DNA from: Punica granatum
Lineage: Eukaryota > Streptophyta > Magnoliopsida > Myrtales > Lythraceae
Direction: 5' to 3'
DNA length: 64,000 nucleotides
Assembly (NCBI RefSeq): GCF_007655135.1
Contig: NC_045131.1
Span: 15,174,001-15,238,000 of the forward strand
Positions 1-12,857 of this stretch are shown piece by piece (the stretch's first letter is position 1; every line of letters begins with the position of its first letter). The notes under the pieces were generated by a model. That model was given only the letters and a program-made list of their open reading frames with translations. It did not search any database and was not told the DNA's origin. The translations under genes and the position numbers were made by a program.

Positions 1-201
1 AGGAAGAGGTGCTCCTGAATACGCCGGGGGTGTGCCTGAGGAAGCAGGTGGCAGAAGATGGGTCGAAGGAGCTCCATGATGTGCCAGTGGCACGCCTACG
101 GGGGTCAACGGTGGTGGCGCATGCATCGTTGGTGGTTGAGAATGAATCGGCGTCGGTGGTGTATTCTCCTCAAAGACAGCGAGTTGATTTTCTTCCGCCA
201 T
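1..201 (-). CDS. gag N-terminus of element A (partial, runs off left edge)
   Basis: On the minus strand an ATG at 201 opens a frame with no stop for 67 codons to the window edge. It begins MAEENQLAVFEE and is proline-rich (PPTPIHSQPPTMHAPPP), matching closely the first residues of the element C gag at 47895 (MAEENQLAVFEED). The start is chosen by that alignment and by the conserved AAGAATGGCGGAAG context. The product would be the structural Gag of the retrotransposon particle. No conserved Gag core is visible because it lies beyond the edge. A plus-strand frame covering 9-413 is only its antisense shadow. Confidence 0.85.
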   Translation of the reverse strand, partial: MAEENQLAVFEENTPPTPIHSQPPTMHAPPPLTPVGVPLAHHGAPSTHLLPPASSGTPPAYSGAPLP

Positions 202-499
202 TCTTAACTGGAAGCGCGTGGGATACCAGTGCTCCGCCAGTTATAGTTACCTGTATCAACAAGTGTGTAAATTGCAGTGCAAGCGAGTTACGTGGAATAA
301 TAAATAAGGGGATAATGTGCATGAGATGCATGGATTTGAAAACTAATGTTGTCACTCGCATTGATTCAAAAGGATTTCAAGATACAATGCAATTTTTAAG
401 AAACAAGCCCTAAGTCGTTCTTCCACCGCGCTCAGGGTACGAGTGACTGTTGCCGTGAAAAGCACCGATTCAGGTGAAAACCTGGTGGAGGCGTCTATC

Positions 500-1989
500 C
501 TAAGGGGTGCGTGGACCTCCACGGGCTCTCTTCCTGAACTTCTCCAAGGCGACATTCGCTCGTGCCAGCTCCTGCTCGCTCCTCTGCAGCTCGGCGTGGG
601 TCTGGGCGAGCTCTCTCTATAATCGCCGCTAATCCACGAGCTGCTCGTCTTTCTCTATGACTTCTCGACGAAGATGATCTCTCTCGGCCCTGAGGTTAGC
701 AAGCTCCGCTTGGATGGCCACGTTCGGGGTGAGAGATGCTCCCGTTGGTCCGCTATCTTCAGCCCGTGGAGAGTCGGCGAAATCCTCGTGTGCTGTAGGA
801 CCCCACCGATAGAAACGGAGGACATATTCCTCGGTAGCCTGGAAATCCTGTTCTTCAAGGGTTGGATGCTCGGGGAAATACGGATGCTCGATGACCACGG
901 TTCGCCACCCGTCCAAAACCTATTCGATGTCTCTTTGGCGATCCACGGATGTCTGATCCTCCCGCCAAGTGTGTTCGAATTTAGCCAGTGCCGTGTCCTC
1001 GGGGACTGTCTGCAAGCTGCCAAACTGCCTCATTACTCGCGCCGGGAAATATGTGGTGGACCCCGCATGACTTACAAGTGGTACTCTGTTAAAATCAGGG
1101 CACCTAAGGGCCGCGGATCCGGGTGGCATCCACGCGGCTCGCCACTTAAAGCCCCTAGGTGGTATTTCGCGAAAAATTTTGATCCACTCGGAAATCTTGC
1201 GATCTTCCACGTGCACGAGAGACAGCAATCGAGAAATGATCGACTCTAGACCATTAAAATACATAACCGAGCGCACTAAACCGAAGGGGTTTGCATGACT
1301 TTGAAACCAAATTTGTAAAAGGATGGGGGATCCTCTTATTTTTCAGTCACGTGTTCTCAAAACACGGTCGAGGGACCGAACGGTCTCAGCCACAAGGGCT
1401 ACCTCGTAACCGCGCCCTTCGACCACTTGGAGGACAATGCTGGCCAAGGCCGCATCGATGAGACTATGCGAGCGAAGGAATAAGAGAGTCCCAAAGATTA
1501 GCAATAGAACAGCATGACATAAATCCTTTCGAAGAAAATCCCCCTGGACCCTATGCGCTCGGGACTCAATAAAAGGAGGAGTTTCTCGATTGCAATCTCC
1601 GTGCTACCGGAGTATGCGAGTTCAGCATTCAAACGAGTCGTAGGAACCTCGAGTAGGCGTGAGACTAGGGTTGGTCGGGTGGTGTGGAAGTTGGGTTCTA
1701 CAATGCTGTGGACAACTGCGGTCCGACCAATGAGTGTCCGGTACTCCTCGATGGTTGGTGTGAGCTCGGTACCCTGTATGTCAAAGACGGCGCGACTTGG
1801 ATTCCAGAATGCGATGGTGGCCTCGAGAAAATTCCAATCTACGTGTCGGGTGGCCAACAATAGAACATCTTCTACGAATGCAGCGATATAGTGGCGGTCG
1901 ACCGGGCGCAGCGCCGTCCATATGCGGGCAATTTCCTCGATTGGCGGTGTGACTCTATCAAGGCGCGGACAGGAGAATGAGTGCGTCAT
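500..1989 (-). pseudogene. Ogre ORF1 protein of element A, frameshifted
   Basis: The reading starts at ATG 1989 (MTHSFSCPRLDRVTPP) and ends at a TAG at 502-500. It aligns along its length with ORF1 of element C: a globular N-terminal part with FWNPSRAVFDIQGTELTPTIEEYRTLIG, a middle part (ESIISRLLSLVHVEDRKISEW), and a C-terminal coiled coil (AELANLRAERDHLRREV). The N-terminal part resembles the plant-mobile-domain/DUF7745 type of protein as I remember it; this is a family impression, and the function is unknown. The frame is broken: one base is missing near 1577 relative to copy C, and the remainder is spread over other frames (1276-920, 916-629). Unlike copy C, this copy keeps the tryptophan codon of HVDWNFL. 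Confidence 0.8.
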
Positions 1990-2552
1990 CCCTTACCAAG
2001 ATGAAAGGAAGATCGACTTAAGACTCATCAATGCGAATGACATTCTAATTTTTAAAATTTACATGATGCATGCTTGCGAAAATGTAAATGCCCACGGCTT
2101 AATTCTTGATACAAGGTACATGTACATCGCTCTTGAAATAGAAAAAGATTCAAATTGGCACGCAGGCCGACTCGATGGACTGTTGTCGGAGTCGAGTTGG
2201 AGGATGGCATGGAGGTATAGCATGATGCATGGTTTCGGTACTACAGGGACCGTGCTACGTAAGGATGGGGGCTCCCGACTCAAGGGTGTCAATTCCTTGA
2301 AATCGAGCGGGGATTTTTGGGGGCCTAATCGACGGTCCAACCGTGCGACGTACCCTTACTCGGAACCCATATCTAACCTATGCTCCTATTATCGGTCGTG
2401 GGACGCAACCCATAGGTACCTACAAGCTAGTATGATATGCAATGCATGTGCGGGAAATAAAAGTGCGCAAAGTAGATAAGCAGAAAATTGCAGAAAGCGG
2501 TAAATAAACAAGCAAGCAAAACAAGCGAGAACAAGCTTGAACCCTCTAAGAT

Positions 2553-2571
2553 GTCCCCAGTGGAGTCGCCA
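2553..2571 (-). promoter_or_regulatory. Primer-binding site of element A
   Basis: Read on the minus strand, three bases after the LTR, the sequence is TGGCGACTCCACTGGGGAC. The same 19 bases follow the 5' LTR of element C. It resembles the complement of the 3' end of a plant tRNA-Arg (acceptor stem GACTCC...GGAGTC plus CCA), the primer usually quoted for Ogre/Tat elements; the tRNA identity is from memory. Confidence 0.8.
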
Positions 2572-2574
2572 AGC

Positions 2575-5500
2575 TGTGCGCACCCCTATTTCATCTCGTC
2601 GAGGCACGTGTGCGCGCGCCTATGCAACGCGGCTTGGGAGTGTACACCTTCCCGGGGACGCGCGACGAACGCACGTGAGAAGGAGTCACCACTTGCCATT
2701 TTACGACCCGAAGGTCGAGGGCCGGCAAGTTACCCGGGTCTAGGGGTACGGGGTACACCTAATTGCTAAGGCATATGATCTGCGAAACCCGAGGTTCCAA
2801 ATTCGGGGGTTCTATTACATGCGAGCCTATATCTCGCACGCCCTATCGGTACTCTAACTTGTCTAGGCTTGCCATTTTAATTTAATTACCGCTTAATTAA
2901 GTTCCGCTCATCTTACGCGTTTTGACATCGTAAATTCGAAGGAACACTCCAACCGTCCACTCTCCGACCGGGATTCTTACATGAATAAATGTACAACATA
3001 AATCCTTACATTGTCCTCTCAAATAAATAAAATACAAATTACAACAACTGAATTCCGGTCAGATCGCGTTCGGTTATTATTTCACTCGTGCTCACCATGT
3101 GGTTTGAAAAGACTGGAATTGAAATTAAGATGCGCGCTCAGTGTTAGGGGGTTAGACCCCGTGATCTACGGTTGGGGCATTGGACCCCCTATGGATCGTA
3201 TCCTAAGGGATCGGGCTCGATCCGCATAACAAAACAAGTGCAAGAATGTAACAAAACGGGCATAAATAAACAAACAATGAGATTTTATTATTGCCGAATT
3301 TACGTGAATTAATCGATTATTAACCGAGGTATTTTGGCATGCAAATCCTACCCTAAACAGACAAAGTGGGTACAAGGTGTGAATCGATCAAGGATCGCCT
3401 TGGGAAGGTATTTCGCATTTGGCATTATTTTCGAGGACTTGACATACGTGACGTCTGTTGTCAAATCTTGTGTTTGTGGGTTGCTTTTAGAATTGTTCTA
3501 TGTTGTGACACTACGGTTGTTACAAGTTATTACCGAACATTGACTCCGCCCGTAAATCCTAGAACCTAGTGCCTATCCCGCTATTGCCCGCTTTCGTCTT
3601 AACCAAGTACATAATTAGTCCGGTATTTGTATTTTGAGCCCATCCACCCGAACTAACTACCCGAGACTATGCTAGAATAACAAAAACTCATCGGTCGGAT
3701 AGAGCGGGCTATGCAGATGAACCTGCGCCTAGATAGGTAGCCCATCCCTACCCTGATACCATAATGTTTCTCTTATTCTAACCCTAGGGGGTGTCGCTAA
3801 GTTGCAAATAGACGATTTTGCCCTTGAGGTAAAAATTATTATGCGGTGCGGGCCACCTCGGCCTGTGACCGGCGCTAACCGATTCCTTGGACCTTCCAAG
3901 GTTGTCAAGAATCCTAAAAGAGCTAAAAGATCGGTTAATCTATCCAAAAGTGATCTAAGAAAAACTTCCACGTCCCGACCTGAGTTTCCTGAAATCAGGT
4001 GAGGCCTCGAATCAAGACGCGCAAGTCCTTCCTAGACATCCATGTCACATCGAGCCACGTGTCTCGGTTTTGATAAAATTTGCAAGTTTTGAAAAGGGCA
4101 TCAACACATGTTTGCAGCCTATCGACGCGTGTTACCGGTTTATTACCAATTCGTACAAAATTATTAGGGCCAAGTGAATTAATTAATCGCATGAACGTCC
4201 AATTACCCCGTTAGTGAAATTATTGATTAAATAAATTAATGTTTTGCCAAATGCTCTAAATATGCGAGTTTCAGACCGTCGAGCTGATCATTGATAGACC
4301 GTCCGATGCGAATCCTAATTCCCAACCATCTCGGGATTGAAAAAATTTTATTTTAGGTCGAGTTTACATGATTAATCCGATTCATGTGAGGTTTCGATTA
4401 AAACGAGAAAATAAAGCGTTTAAACACGGGTCAATAACATATTATCACATCAAGCACGACAAAAATATATATTTACACAATCGGTGCCACCATGATCATG
4501 ATAAACACATACAAACATACACACACATAATATTAACGGAATCGATAAAACGACACCGATTCATGAAAGCGGAAAATCATGCAAAGCACACACATTGTCA
4601 TGTCGTATACATATAGTTACAGGAATAAAATATTTAAACAGGGCTCATACGTTGTCGGTCGGTGATCCAAGCAGGAAAGCGTTGGATATCTTAAAAATGT
4701 CCAGGAACTGATTTGAATAATTTTAAAAGAACAGGGACTTGTTTGAAAATTCGGATAAAGTTTCAGGGGACTGATTTGAAAATTCTGGTAAAATTGGGGA
4801 CAGTGTAGAAATTACTGAAAATGTCCCAGGACTTGTTTGAAACGAATTTACAATTTTGGGCCGATCTGAAAAGTGAAAAAATGCCCCAGGGACTGAACTG
4901 AAACGACTCGAAGAGTTCTTTGGGGTGGTTGGAAAATTCAGGAAAATTCAAGGACTGATTGGAAAATGCTGTAAATGGCTGGGACTCGGCTGAAACGAAT
5001 TTTAAAATTTGGGGCAGATCTAAAAAGGGCGAAAAATGGTCCCGGGACTAAACTGAAACAACTCGACAAGTTCCTTGGGATGTATGAGAAATTCTGGAAA
5101 ATTCAAGGACTGATTGGAAAATGATAAAAATGGCTGGGACTTGGCTGAAATGAATTTTAAAATTTTGGGCAGATCTGAAAAGGGCGAAAAATGGTCCCGG
5201 GACTAAACTGAAACAACTCGAAACGTTCAAGTTTGAAAAATTCTGGAAAATTCATGGACTGATTGGAAAGTGATAAAAATGGCTGGGACTTGGCTAAAAT
5301 GAATTTTAAAATTCGGGGCAGATCTGCAAAAAATAAAAATGCATCCTCAGAACTGAAATGAGACAAGACAGAAAGTTCGTAAAATCGAGTTCAGAACAAA
5401 TCCGATCACTCACGCAACCCAAGAACGCTCATTTCACATCATATCCATCCAAGCAAACATAAAAATTCAAAAATGGAGCCCTAAACATGCCACTAAGTCG

Positions 5501-6209
5501 AGGATTTATCTGGTTCGAAAAGTTGAGGGGTGATTCTGTAAATAAGGCAAAAATGAAGAAAAAATTAAAAATCCCTGCCGGACTAATTAGGCTGGGCCGT
5601 GACAGGTGGACTGGGCCGAGTGGGCCGAACGGGCTGCTGTTGGGCCGAGCGAATGGGCTGCGAACTGGGCCGGGCTGGGCCGGTTGGGCCGACGTGAGCT
5701 GGGCCGACTGAGCTACCGCTGGACCGGCTTGGGTTGCCGCTGGACACGGGCTGCACTGCTGGACACGGAAAGCTAAAAGGAAGAAGAAGAACAGGGGCGA
5801 TCAGAAGTCAACAGTCTGACTTCTGACCGGAATTAAATTTTTTTTTTTTCGAATTCGACGCGCGTACAAATTGAAAATTCTGTCTTCTTGATCGGATGTC
5901 AGAAAAATAATTCGAGACTGCCATCGTCTTCTGAAAAATTCATTGTTCGATATTATGCGATAAAATTATTTTCAATCTCGAATTTTGTCCTGAATTTTGA
6001 AAATTGACGTCGATGTACGCGAAATTCGAAAATGTTTCAAATAGTATTATTTTTGAAAAAAATCATAAAATTGGTGTTAGTTTAGGAAAATGTGCTATCT
6101 CCGAAAGGTCGTGAATACTCGAGTAATTAATCGGAAATACTTCCCTCACGGGTGGCAAAATGACGACTTTGCCCCTCTGGAGCCGGTGGGCCAAAATTGA
6201 GTGTTGACA
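2575..6209 (-). repeat. 5' LTR of element A (3635 bp)
   Basis: In minus-strand orientation it begins TGTCAACACTCAATTTTGG at 6209 and ends GTGCGCACA at 2575, i.e. TG...CA termini. The end nearest the coding region (2575-3200) is very similar to the 3' ends of the element C LTRs. Further in lie an array of degenerate repeats (4740-5400), the conserved CCACTAAGT motif near 5490 and a GGGCTGGGCC low-complexity stretch (5590-5760) that corresponds to the CAGCCCAGCCC stretch of LTR C. Small frames inside the LTR are not considered genes. Confidence 0.88.
4740..5400. repeat. Degenerate tandem repeats inside LTR A
   Basis: About four to five imperfect units of roughly 110-130 bp, each with the parts GGACTGATTGGAAAATG, TGGCTGGGACTTGGCTGAAA, GGGCAGATCTGAAAAGGGCG and CCCGGGACTAAACTGAAAC. 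The last three units are the most alike. LTR C has only a simpler counterpart (43660-44040), so the array expanded in this lineage. Confidence 0.7.
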
Positions 6210-7159
6210 ATTATTATTATTATGCCATATGAGATTATTATTATTAAGCCAATTAAGCCGAATGGGATAATTGCTAGGCCAAATGAGATAATTGCTAAAT
6301 GTCTAGACTTTCACCAAATAGGATAAAATCTTAGGACAAAAGTAATTATTTAATAATGTTTAAGTTAAAAACCTCTCCTTGAAATTTTATAAAACTCTTA
6401 AGTCTTTCTTTTAAGTTTCATATTCACAATTATTCACATCTAAATTTCCTACTCTACTGTTAATATTAATTTGGTCTTCTATTTGAATAGCTTGCCTAAA
6501 AGATGAGTTAAAAGTTGTGTCTAGACTTAAAAATTGAAAACTATTACATAATATTTTGAAAATCATAATTTCAAGTATCACAAGTTATTGTAATGACTAA
6601 ATTTAGATTTAGGATTTATGAAGACAAGGAGGATTTGTTGTTTTATCTCCAATTATTCAATTGGATGAGTCATTCTAAATATTAACATCTTTGACATATC
6701 GCAGATTATCCTCCAAAGAGTGAATAAAATAAATGTTAACAAAGTAAAGAGTTGATTTTTTACTATAAAAGACGATAATTCGTACAGATTTTCTCATAGA
6801 GAATAACCATGTGCAATGCGCAGGTACGTGTCTAGTATTAATTAATGAAACTACTTCCAGTATTGTTCATGTATTCCTAAAGATAACTATAAATCAACTT
6901 CAAAATCAAATTCCAAATATCCTAAATACTCGAGAGAATATCTCCTAGATATTTTACTATGTGTAAATGAAATATACTAGCCGTATATCGTTCCCTTTGC
7001 CGCACACCCTGAGCATTCGTTGCCTATCATGCATATATCTATATATATACATATATGTTAAGGAAAATTTCACCAAAAATTAACGATTGCATATGTCAAT
7101 TTTCGTAGAAATCTAATCAATTGAGTTTGGATTAATTACTTGAGGAATCTCTGTCCCCA
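6210..7159. other. AT-rich intergenic DNA
   Basis: No gene seen. It opens with ATT/TTA microsatellite-like runs (6210-6250) and includes a Helitron-like 3' end at 6835. Otherwise it is plain AT-rich sequence without an open frame of note. Confidence 0.6.
6808..6835 (+). mobile_element. Helitron-like 3' terminus
   Basis: A short hairpin, CC-(A)-TGTGC / AAT / GCGCA-GG, is followed after about ten bases by CTAG and then T. The same GC-AAT-GC hairpin precedes the verified Helitron end at 16384. Plant Helitrons end in a hairpin plus CTRR with T following. I did not find a matching TC-type 5' start upstream, so only the terminus is called. Confidence 0.5.
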
Positions 7160-7510
7160 ATCTCAGCTAGAAGCGGAGCGAGAGTTCAATAATTGAGTTG
7201 AGAGTACAAAAACACATTCTTCACGTTTTTTTCTTTCCATTAAATTTTGCATGGTCGGAAGAAGATGAATGTCAGGTACGTACAGTGGTCCCTTGTCTTC
7301 TTCATTGCTTGGTCCGTGCGTTCTAAACCAGAGGGCACGACAAATCTCGTACCGCAATATCCATGCCAAATTGTCACGTTGTGTATAGTTTGCTATGGCA
7401 TGAAAAATATAAAATCTTTGTTATTTTTATTGTTCTAACCAAAAAAATGGACGGTAAGTCGTCCGACTTGCATGATGTTCGATGGCACAGATCGAAATCT
7501 GGCATCCATT
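7160..7510 (-). promoter_or_regulatory. Relic of inhibitor-gene upstream region (no gene attached)
   Basis: The stretch runs from the AGTTCAATAATTGAGTTGA motif through GCATGGTCGGAAG, TTGCTTGGTCCGTGCGTTC, CATGCCAAATTGTCA and TTTGTTATTTTTATTG. The same ordered motifs lie upstream of the intact inhibitor gene (18093-18360), at 20440-20760 and upstream of the dead copy (41710-41830). Here the DNA to the left, where exon 1 should be, has no PPGS coding sequence, so this is promoter-side DNA left by a lost gene copy or a partial duplication. Confidence 0.65.
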
Positions 7511-9139
7511 CTAATGCGGATGAATTCTGGCCAATACACTATTCAAGAAGTCCTAGTTATATTTTGGATAAATCAAGGACGAATTTTCGTAATATGAAAA
7601 GAAAAGAAGAGATGTATTGATCTATAAGTTGTTAGCATTTTAACTAGGCAAGTAGATTTTAGCTGGAGCAGATCCACCCCAACTGATTGTGTCTCTTTAG
7701 AGATGCTATAAAAATGCTTATATTATATTAAACAAATTAATACAGTACCAGTATTCAAAGATATTAATTTATAAAAAAAAATCACATGTAGCAAGGCGAG
7801 CTGTCTCACAGTAATGAATAAATTTATAAAATCGGTAGTTTTATCTTATCACGAGACTAAAGATTTCCCAATCAGATTGTATCAAACGAGGGAACGCGTA
7901 TCAATCACTCGAGTACAAAATAACTGGCAATTTTGGGACCACACATAGACACCCTTTTTTATGTGAGGCTCTGGTCAATGGATGTTAAATGCCATAGGAT
8001 AAGGATGTCATAATCTATCAAAAAACGACAAGGATTTCATAAAGCGATCGAACGACGGGCCCCCCTTAATTCTGACACGGAAATGAATGTGCCATAAATC
8101 AATCGTGCCAAACTTGACGTTGATTAAACAAAATTCATGTAAATCTTTCACCTTAAACAATGGGAAATTGCTAATCAGATTATGCATGTACATGCTTAGG
8201 AACCGATCCCATCGATGACGAACATGATAGTTTTTGGAGGGTCAGCCTTCTACCGACATGGTACACATAAATGGTATGATCTCCTAACTTGCTTCAAAGC
8301 CTATTGCATTTGGGAAGTATGTGATTCTTTCCCGAAAAGGAAGGATACAACTGGTAGACATACATGGTATAAGCCTGGTTCTCTCCCAAGTCGAGTAAGT
8401 GTGCAGCAGATATCAACCGTTGTTGGATTTTGAGTGCATATTATAAAATGACCAACACTGGTGCTGGCCAGGAGTTAATACCTCTCTTAACAAGAAGAAA
8501 TCTCCAAGTAATAATATTACACATGCTGGTATCGCCACCTCGATCCCGAGTTCCTAAGGACGTGATACTTTTCTTTCAACATTAGAAATTAAAATTGTTA
8601 GGTGTAGACGGAGTTTTCTGTCTTCCGATTGCCAGTTCTATAGCAGCGAATTTCTGTAATTATTAGGTGCAGATGAATAGATTTTTTTTTTCAAATATAC
8701 TCTAGTATCTGATGGATAGCTCAATTGGCTCAGGCTAATTCAGTTCGAATCAGATCGGTCCACTACATAATAAAATTCTATTAGCGTGGACTTTCATCAT
8801 TCATGACTCGAACAAAGATTTTACATAAGGGAAAAAAGTGAAGAACCACTTGAACCAATGTAAGTAGGTATTGATAAAAGGACTGAGTTTCAGGTTTTCC
8901 AATATAGAGAGAGGGAGCTATTAAAGTTGAAAAAAAAAATTGAGTTGCCAACTTCTATTGGCCAATGACTGCCACAATATATAAAACCGACGCGCCCATA
9001 AAATAAGGAAGCAACAGACGGTAAAAAGATAGTAGCATACCTAGCGTAATTAATCTTACCACTAATTTATCTATAGAGAATATCACTCCCATAATAAAGG
9101 CCCATGAGAAGTGGTGCCCATAACGATCCATATACTATC
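7511..9139. other. Intergenic DNA, nothing recognised
   Basis: AT-rich sequence with scattered short frames only. A 72-codon plus frame at 8215-8433 has no family signature I can name. No repeat family was identified with confidence. Confidence 0.5.
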
Positions 9140-10005
9140 TCCTGGTTCATTAGGAATGGTCCCCAAGTTTTAGACTATGGTCCCGAGCATTGATTGTTGA
9201 GGACCATTTGGCCCTCTTGGGATCCGTTGGTTCGGTCGGATGTGACCGCCGGTTCTCATGAGCCCACATCGCATTAATTTCGATTTTGGTCTTTCTAAAA
9301 CTCACGGTGAGTGTGAGCGGAATATTGGTCGAATGTGAGTGAACCGAGATCCATTTGTTGTAATTTGTATTTATCATTTGAGAGTACATTGTGAGGTATT
9401 TATTTGTATATTTATTTATGTAATGATCCCGGTCGGCAAGCATTAAGTTTGAAATTTGGAACCGATCGAGTCAATTTACGGGTCTCCGAGACGAGTAGGA
9501 CCACACGAGTCACGAACCCGATCCACATGGTGTACCGACCATCATGGCCTGGTTACCCAGGGTGCGAGGACGGTGGACCGATTCCCTGTCCTGAGCATCC
9601 GCTCCTCTTTAGGTCCCTTAAATAGAATTGATCATTTCCACAAATCTACGGTGTCAAAACGAGCGAGATGAGCGAAACCTAATCAAGCGGTAAATAAATT
9701 AAAAATGGCAAGCCTTATACAAGCTAGACTACTGATAGGGCGTACGAGATATTATTTTGTACGTAGCAGAACCCCCAAACTTGGAACTCTCGATTCTGTA
9801 GACCATATACTTTAGCATGCTAGGTGTACCTTACCTCTAGAGCCAGGCAACTCACTGGCTCTCAATTTTCTTGTAGTAAACAAGTAGTGGCGACTTATTC
9901 TCACATGTGTCTGTTACGCGTTCCCCGGGAAAGTGGATACTCCCAAGTCATGTTATTAGCATGCACGCATGTGGGCCCCGATAAGACGAAATTCGAGTCC
10001 ACACA
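9140..10005 (+). repeat. Ogre-type LTR fragment F (3' end part)
   Basis: In plus orientation it follows the 3' part of LTR C: CACGGTGAG...TGAGCGGAATA, TGTAATTTGTATTTAT, GATCCCGGTCGG, ACGGTGTCAAAACGAGCG, GGCAAGCC, GATAGGGCGTACGAGAT, CCCCGGGAAAGTGGATACTC, and ends GACGAAATTCGAGTCCACACA. No primer-binding site follows, so it is a 3' LTR end or a broken solo LTR. The left boundary is approximate. Confidence 0.8.
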
Positions 10006-10429
10006 AGGTTCGTCCTACAGTGTGCCTGCAACTTGTTGGATATTAATTCTCCCCATGCATGTTCCTAGCGGAACAAAGAGGATTGAAGGGACAAATCACA
10101 AAGCTTCACTCAATAATAATGTTCGGAAATTTCGAGTATAGATCGGAGAATGTATATGTCAATATCAAGAATTCGTTGAAGCTAGTAGAAATTAGCATAT
10201 TGGAAAGAAAAATTAATGAAATCTTGTTTTGATCATGCTCGAAAGTGCTGAAGAATTCTTCGGTGGGGCTTGTGGAAGATTAGTGATCTGAATTCGGCCA
10301 AGGAAAACAGAATGCCGGAGGTGGGTTGGAGATGATGATATTGTTCTGTTCCGCTCCCATTTTCTATTTTGTTAATTATATTAAACTAGACGAATGGCCT
10401 GCGTATGCTCGGGCTAGAATTATTATAAT
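10006..10429. other. Intergenic DNA, nothing recognised
   Basis: Separates LTR fragments F and G. I see no gene, repeat or motif beyond short AT-rich stretches. Confidence 0.5.
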
Positions 10430-12600
10430 TATCAGCACCTCATTTTGGCCCACCGGCTCTAACTGAGAACAGCAACAACCACCTTGACTACATCCCGACT
10501 GATAAGATAGAAGAAAGCCTAGCAGGAGCCCGGGTAACTATTCACTTTCGGGTCAGCAAGGCCAAACGCACACTCACAGGGCATGGACTGCGGAAGAGCC
10601 CCCAAGACCACCAGGAAAGGCACAAGAGGCAACCGGAGAGACCAAACAGGCATCAAATCCCGAGTCGACAGAAGTTGGCTCACTGCAGCATTATTCATCG
10701 CCGGATTGCCGGAGCATGAGAAAGTATCCAATATGGGGTTTTAAAAATCCCTCATGATATCAAAATGACCAGTGCTACCTTCGAGTGCATTTCGAAAATC
10801 ATCTGCTTAAGCCAGGACGCCCCGAATGGTCACAAACAACCCTTTTGACAGAGCTACCAGGACTCCCACTCCATAGGCAAATCGACAGCACCCGAAGACA
10901 GGCTTGGCCACACCCAAGGGTTACCAAGACCAGTGAAAGAGCTTCAGACTGTATTTCGGGAATCATCTTGATCTCCCAAGTGGATCCCGACCTGGGAAAA
11001 AGGGACCCTTTCTACAGAAAACATAGCCAGAGACCTTTTTGACGAATTATCAGTGCACGAAATCTATGCTAATCAATCCCAATGATCTCAAGGGCCAGGG
11101 CAATAAACCCTAATCACACTGCACGAGTCATTTAGGTTTCCCGAGTACCGTTCAGGAAGAAAAAGAGCCCATTTCAGGCGCAATCTCGCGCACTGAGCTT
11201 ATCCTGCGAAATGTTGATGTCCGAACTTTGCACCACCCATCCCCAACAACCCCCAGGACTTGGGAAAACATTTCGCCTCGGACCACCAAACTCATCAAGG
11301 TCTCCCGAGTGGCCTATAAGTGGTCTCAAAAGTCCCCCGATAAACCTTCGGGGCTCATTTCCGACAAATGGAGAACACAATGGTCTTCGAACGCATCAAA
11401 ACATTCGAGAAACACTGAGAAAGCTCTAATCACAGATTCCTAGGACGTCTCCGATTCCCAATCTTTAGTCGAGGTCAACGAGTCAACTGTTCCGCCTATA
11501 GCACAAAGCACGCCAATGCGAGCAGTACAACACGCAAAGACACGATTAGGCGATAGAAACAGTTAACTTCGCTCAAATCATCCAAACCTAGAAAAACCGG
11601 CCTCCGAGTCTCTGAGCTACAAGAGCATTCATTTAAGCAACGCATGGCAATGTTGGACTCATTGGAATTGTATTTGCACACATATTGACCATTCGCCGCT
11701 CAAGCGAGCCACTACATGACCATTTCCCCTCCCTAATGACCCTTTGAAAACCGACCAACCCTTGGGGATCCCCTTAAGTGCGCTTAACTTTGCTTAATTG
11801 CACCATTAGGCCACCTAACTTTGCTTAATTGCACCATTAGGCCACCCTATATAGCCCTAATTGAGGAAAGACTTAATCACAACTCTTCTTGCCATCTCTC
11901 TTTAAGCTTTCTCCCTCTAAAACACTCTCAAGCTCCTCCCTAACTTCAGCACATGTCCAGCCTTGCTCAGCCCAAAACCAAGGCCAAATTGTTGGAAAAC
12001 TCAACCATTTTCTAGCGACCGCCCACCCAACTTGACCAAGCTTCAAACAAATTACATATATCACATGTATTCGACACCCCGAGTCAATTTCCGGTGTTAG
12101 TTTCACGATTCGAAACCCCCAGCAGCCCAAACCAACACTGACCAGAGTCGAGCCCTCTAGGCATTTACCAGTCACTGGTGGGGTTCCATTTTCTCACAAC
12201 TTAGCCGAATCGCGCCATCGTCTTTCGACGTGTCATAGATGACCCTCACTCTCCCCGTGACAAGGCAATTACGTCCCGAGAGCCGTCCTACCTCCCGAAG
12301 CCGCTCCATTTCTTTTTTCGTTTCCTTTCCTTTCGGGTTGGATTCTTCACCTTCTACTTTTTTGGATTCTTTCAAGTACTCGCACGCCTCTAGCCATCCA
12401 TAAGCGTGATCCTTACTCTCTTGGAAGTCCAACACAACCGGCCCGACAAGCAAAAGCTACCACAATCGATCGAAGCAGCTCCAACAAGCCAAGCTGCCAG
12501 TCGGGTCGGCCAATCGAGTCAACGGCATCAATTCGGGTTTGTTGCTCCAAAAGATAGACTCGACTTCCAAAAACCGATTTTCCGACTGTGAACGGTTGTT
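10430..12600 (+). repeat. Probable gypsy LTR fragment G
   Basis: It opens TATCAGCACCTCATTTTGGC and continues with CCACCGGCTC, which parallels the LTR start of element A. The rest differs from A and C. It contains a 33-bp direct duplication (CTTAACTTTGCTTAATTGCA... twice, 11780-11845), then CCCTATATAGCC near 11850 followed by a pyrimidine-rich leader, which looks like an LTR promoter. No coding sequence is supported; frames of 60-100 codons occur on both strands. The right boundary is uncertain. Confidence 0.45.
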
Positions 12601-12857
12601 AGCGGGGATGTCTAATAAGTTCGATGCAAATGATCAAACTTTCATCCGTTCTCTACCCTGGTTTTAATATTATTTCTTTGTCAAAAAATTTTAACGAGCC
12701 AATAAAATAACCAAATTAATACGCTTTTCACGTTGTAGTGTTATTTTTTTAGTTAAAAAAGAAAGTTTACAGTGTAGTATAAGAAAATAAGAAATTAAAA
12801 AATAAAATAATAACAAATTTCAGGTACACACCCTGCTTTAGAAATATCACTTCACAA

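Larger units (their letters stand above)
1..6209 (-). mobile_element. Ogre/Tat-type Ty3-gypsy element A, truncated by window edge
   Basis: Read on the minus strand, the order is LTR (6209-2575), primer-binding site (2571-2553), broken ORF1 (1989-500), a spacer and the first 67 codons of gag (201 to the left edge). The same order and related sequence occur in the complete element C on the plus strand (42464-60327), which identifies this as the 5' part of a member of the same superfamily. The base after the LTR at 6210 begins ATTAT, the expected target-duplication side; its partner lies outside the window. An ORF upstream of gag and a very large LTR are known traits of the Ogre/Tat lineage. The copy is inactive in ORF1; the rest cannot be judged. 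Confidence 0.88.

Noticed and set aside
9..413. 134-codon plus-strand frame at the left edge
   Set aside because: It is antisense to the gag start and ORF1-gag spacer of element A, which align with element C on the other strand.
8215..8433. 72-codon plus frame with tryptophans
   Set aside because: Considered as a LINE or retroviral-like scrap, but no motif could be aligned with confidence.
11873..12453. Two minus frames of about 95-100 codons
   Set aside because: Inside LTR fragment G; lysine/glutamate-rich without a domain, and a promoter-like motif on the plus strand argues for LTR function.
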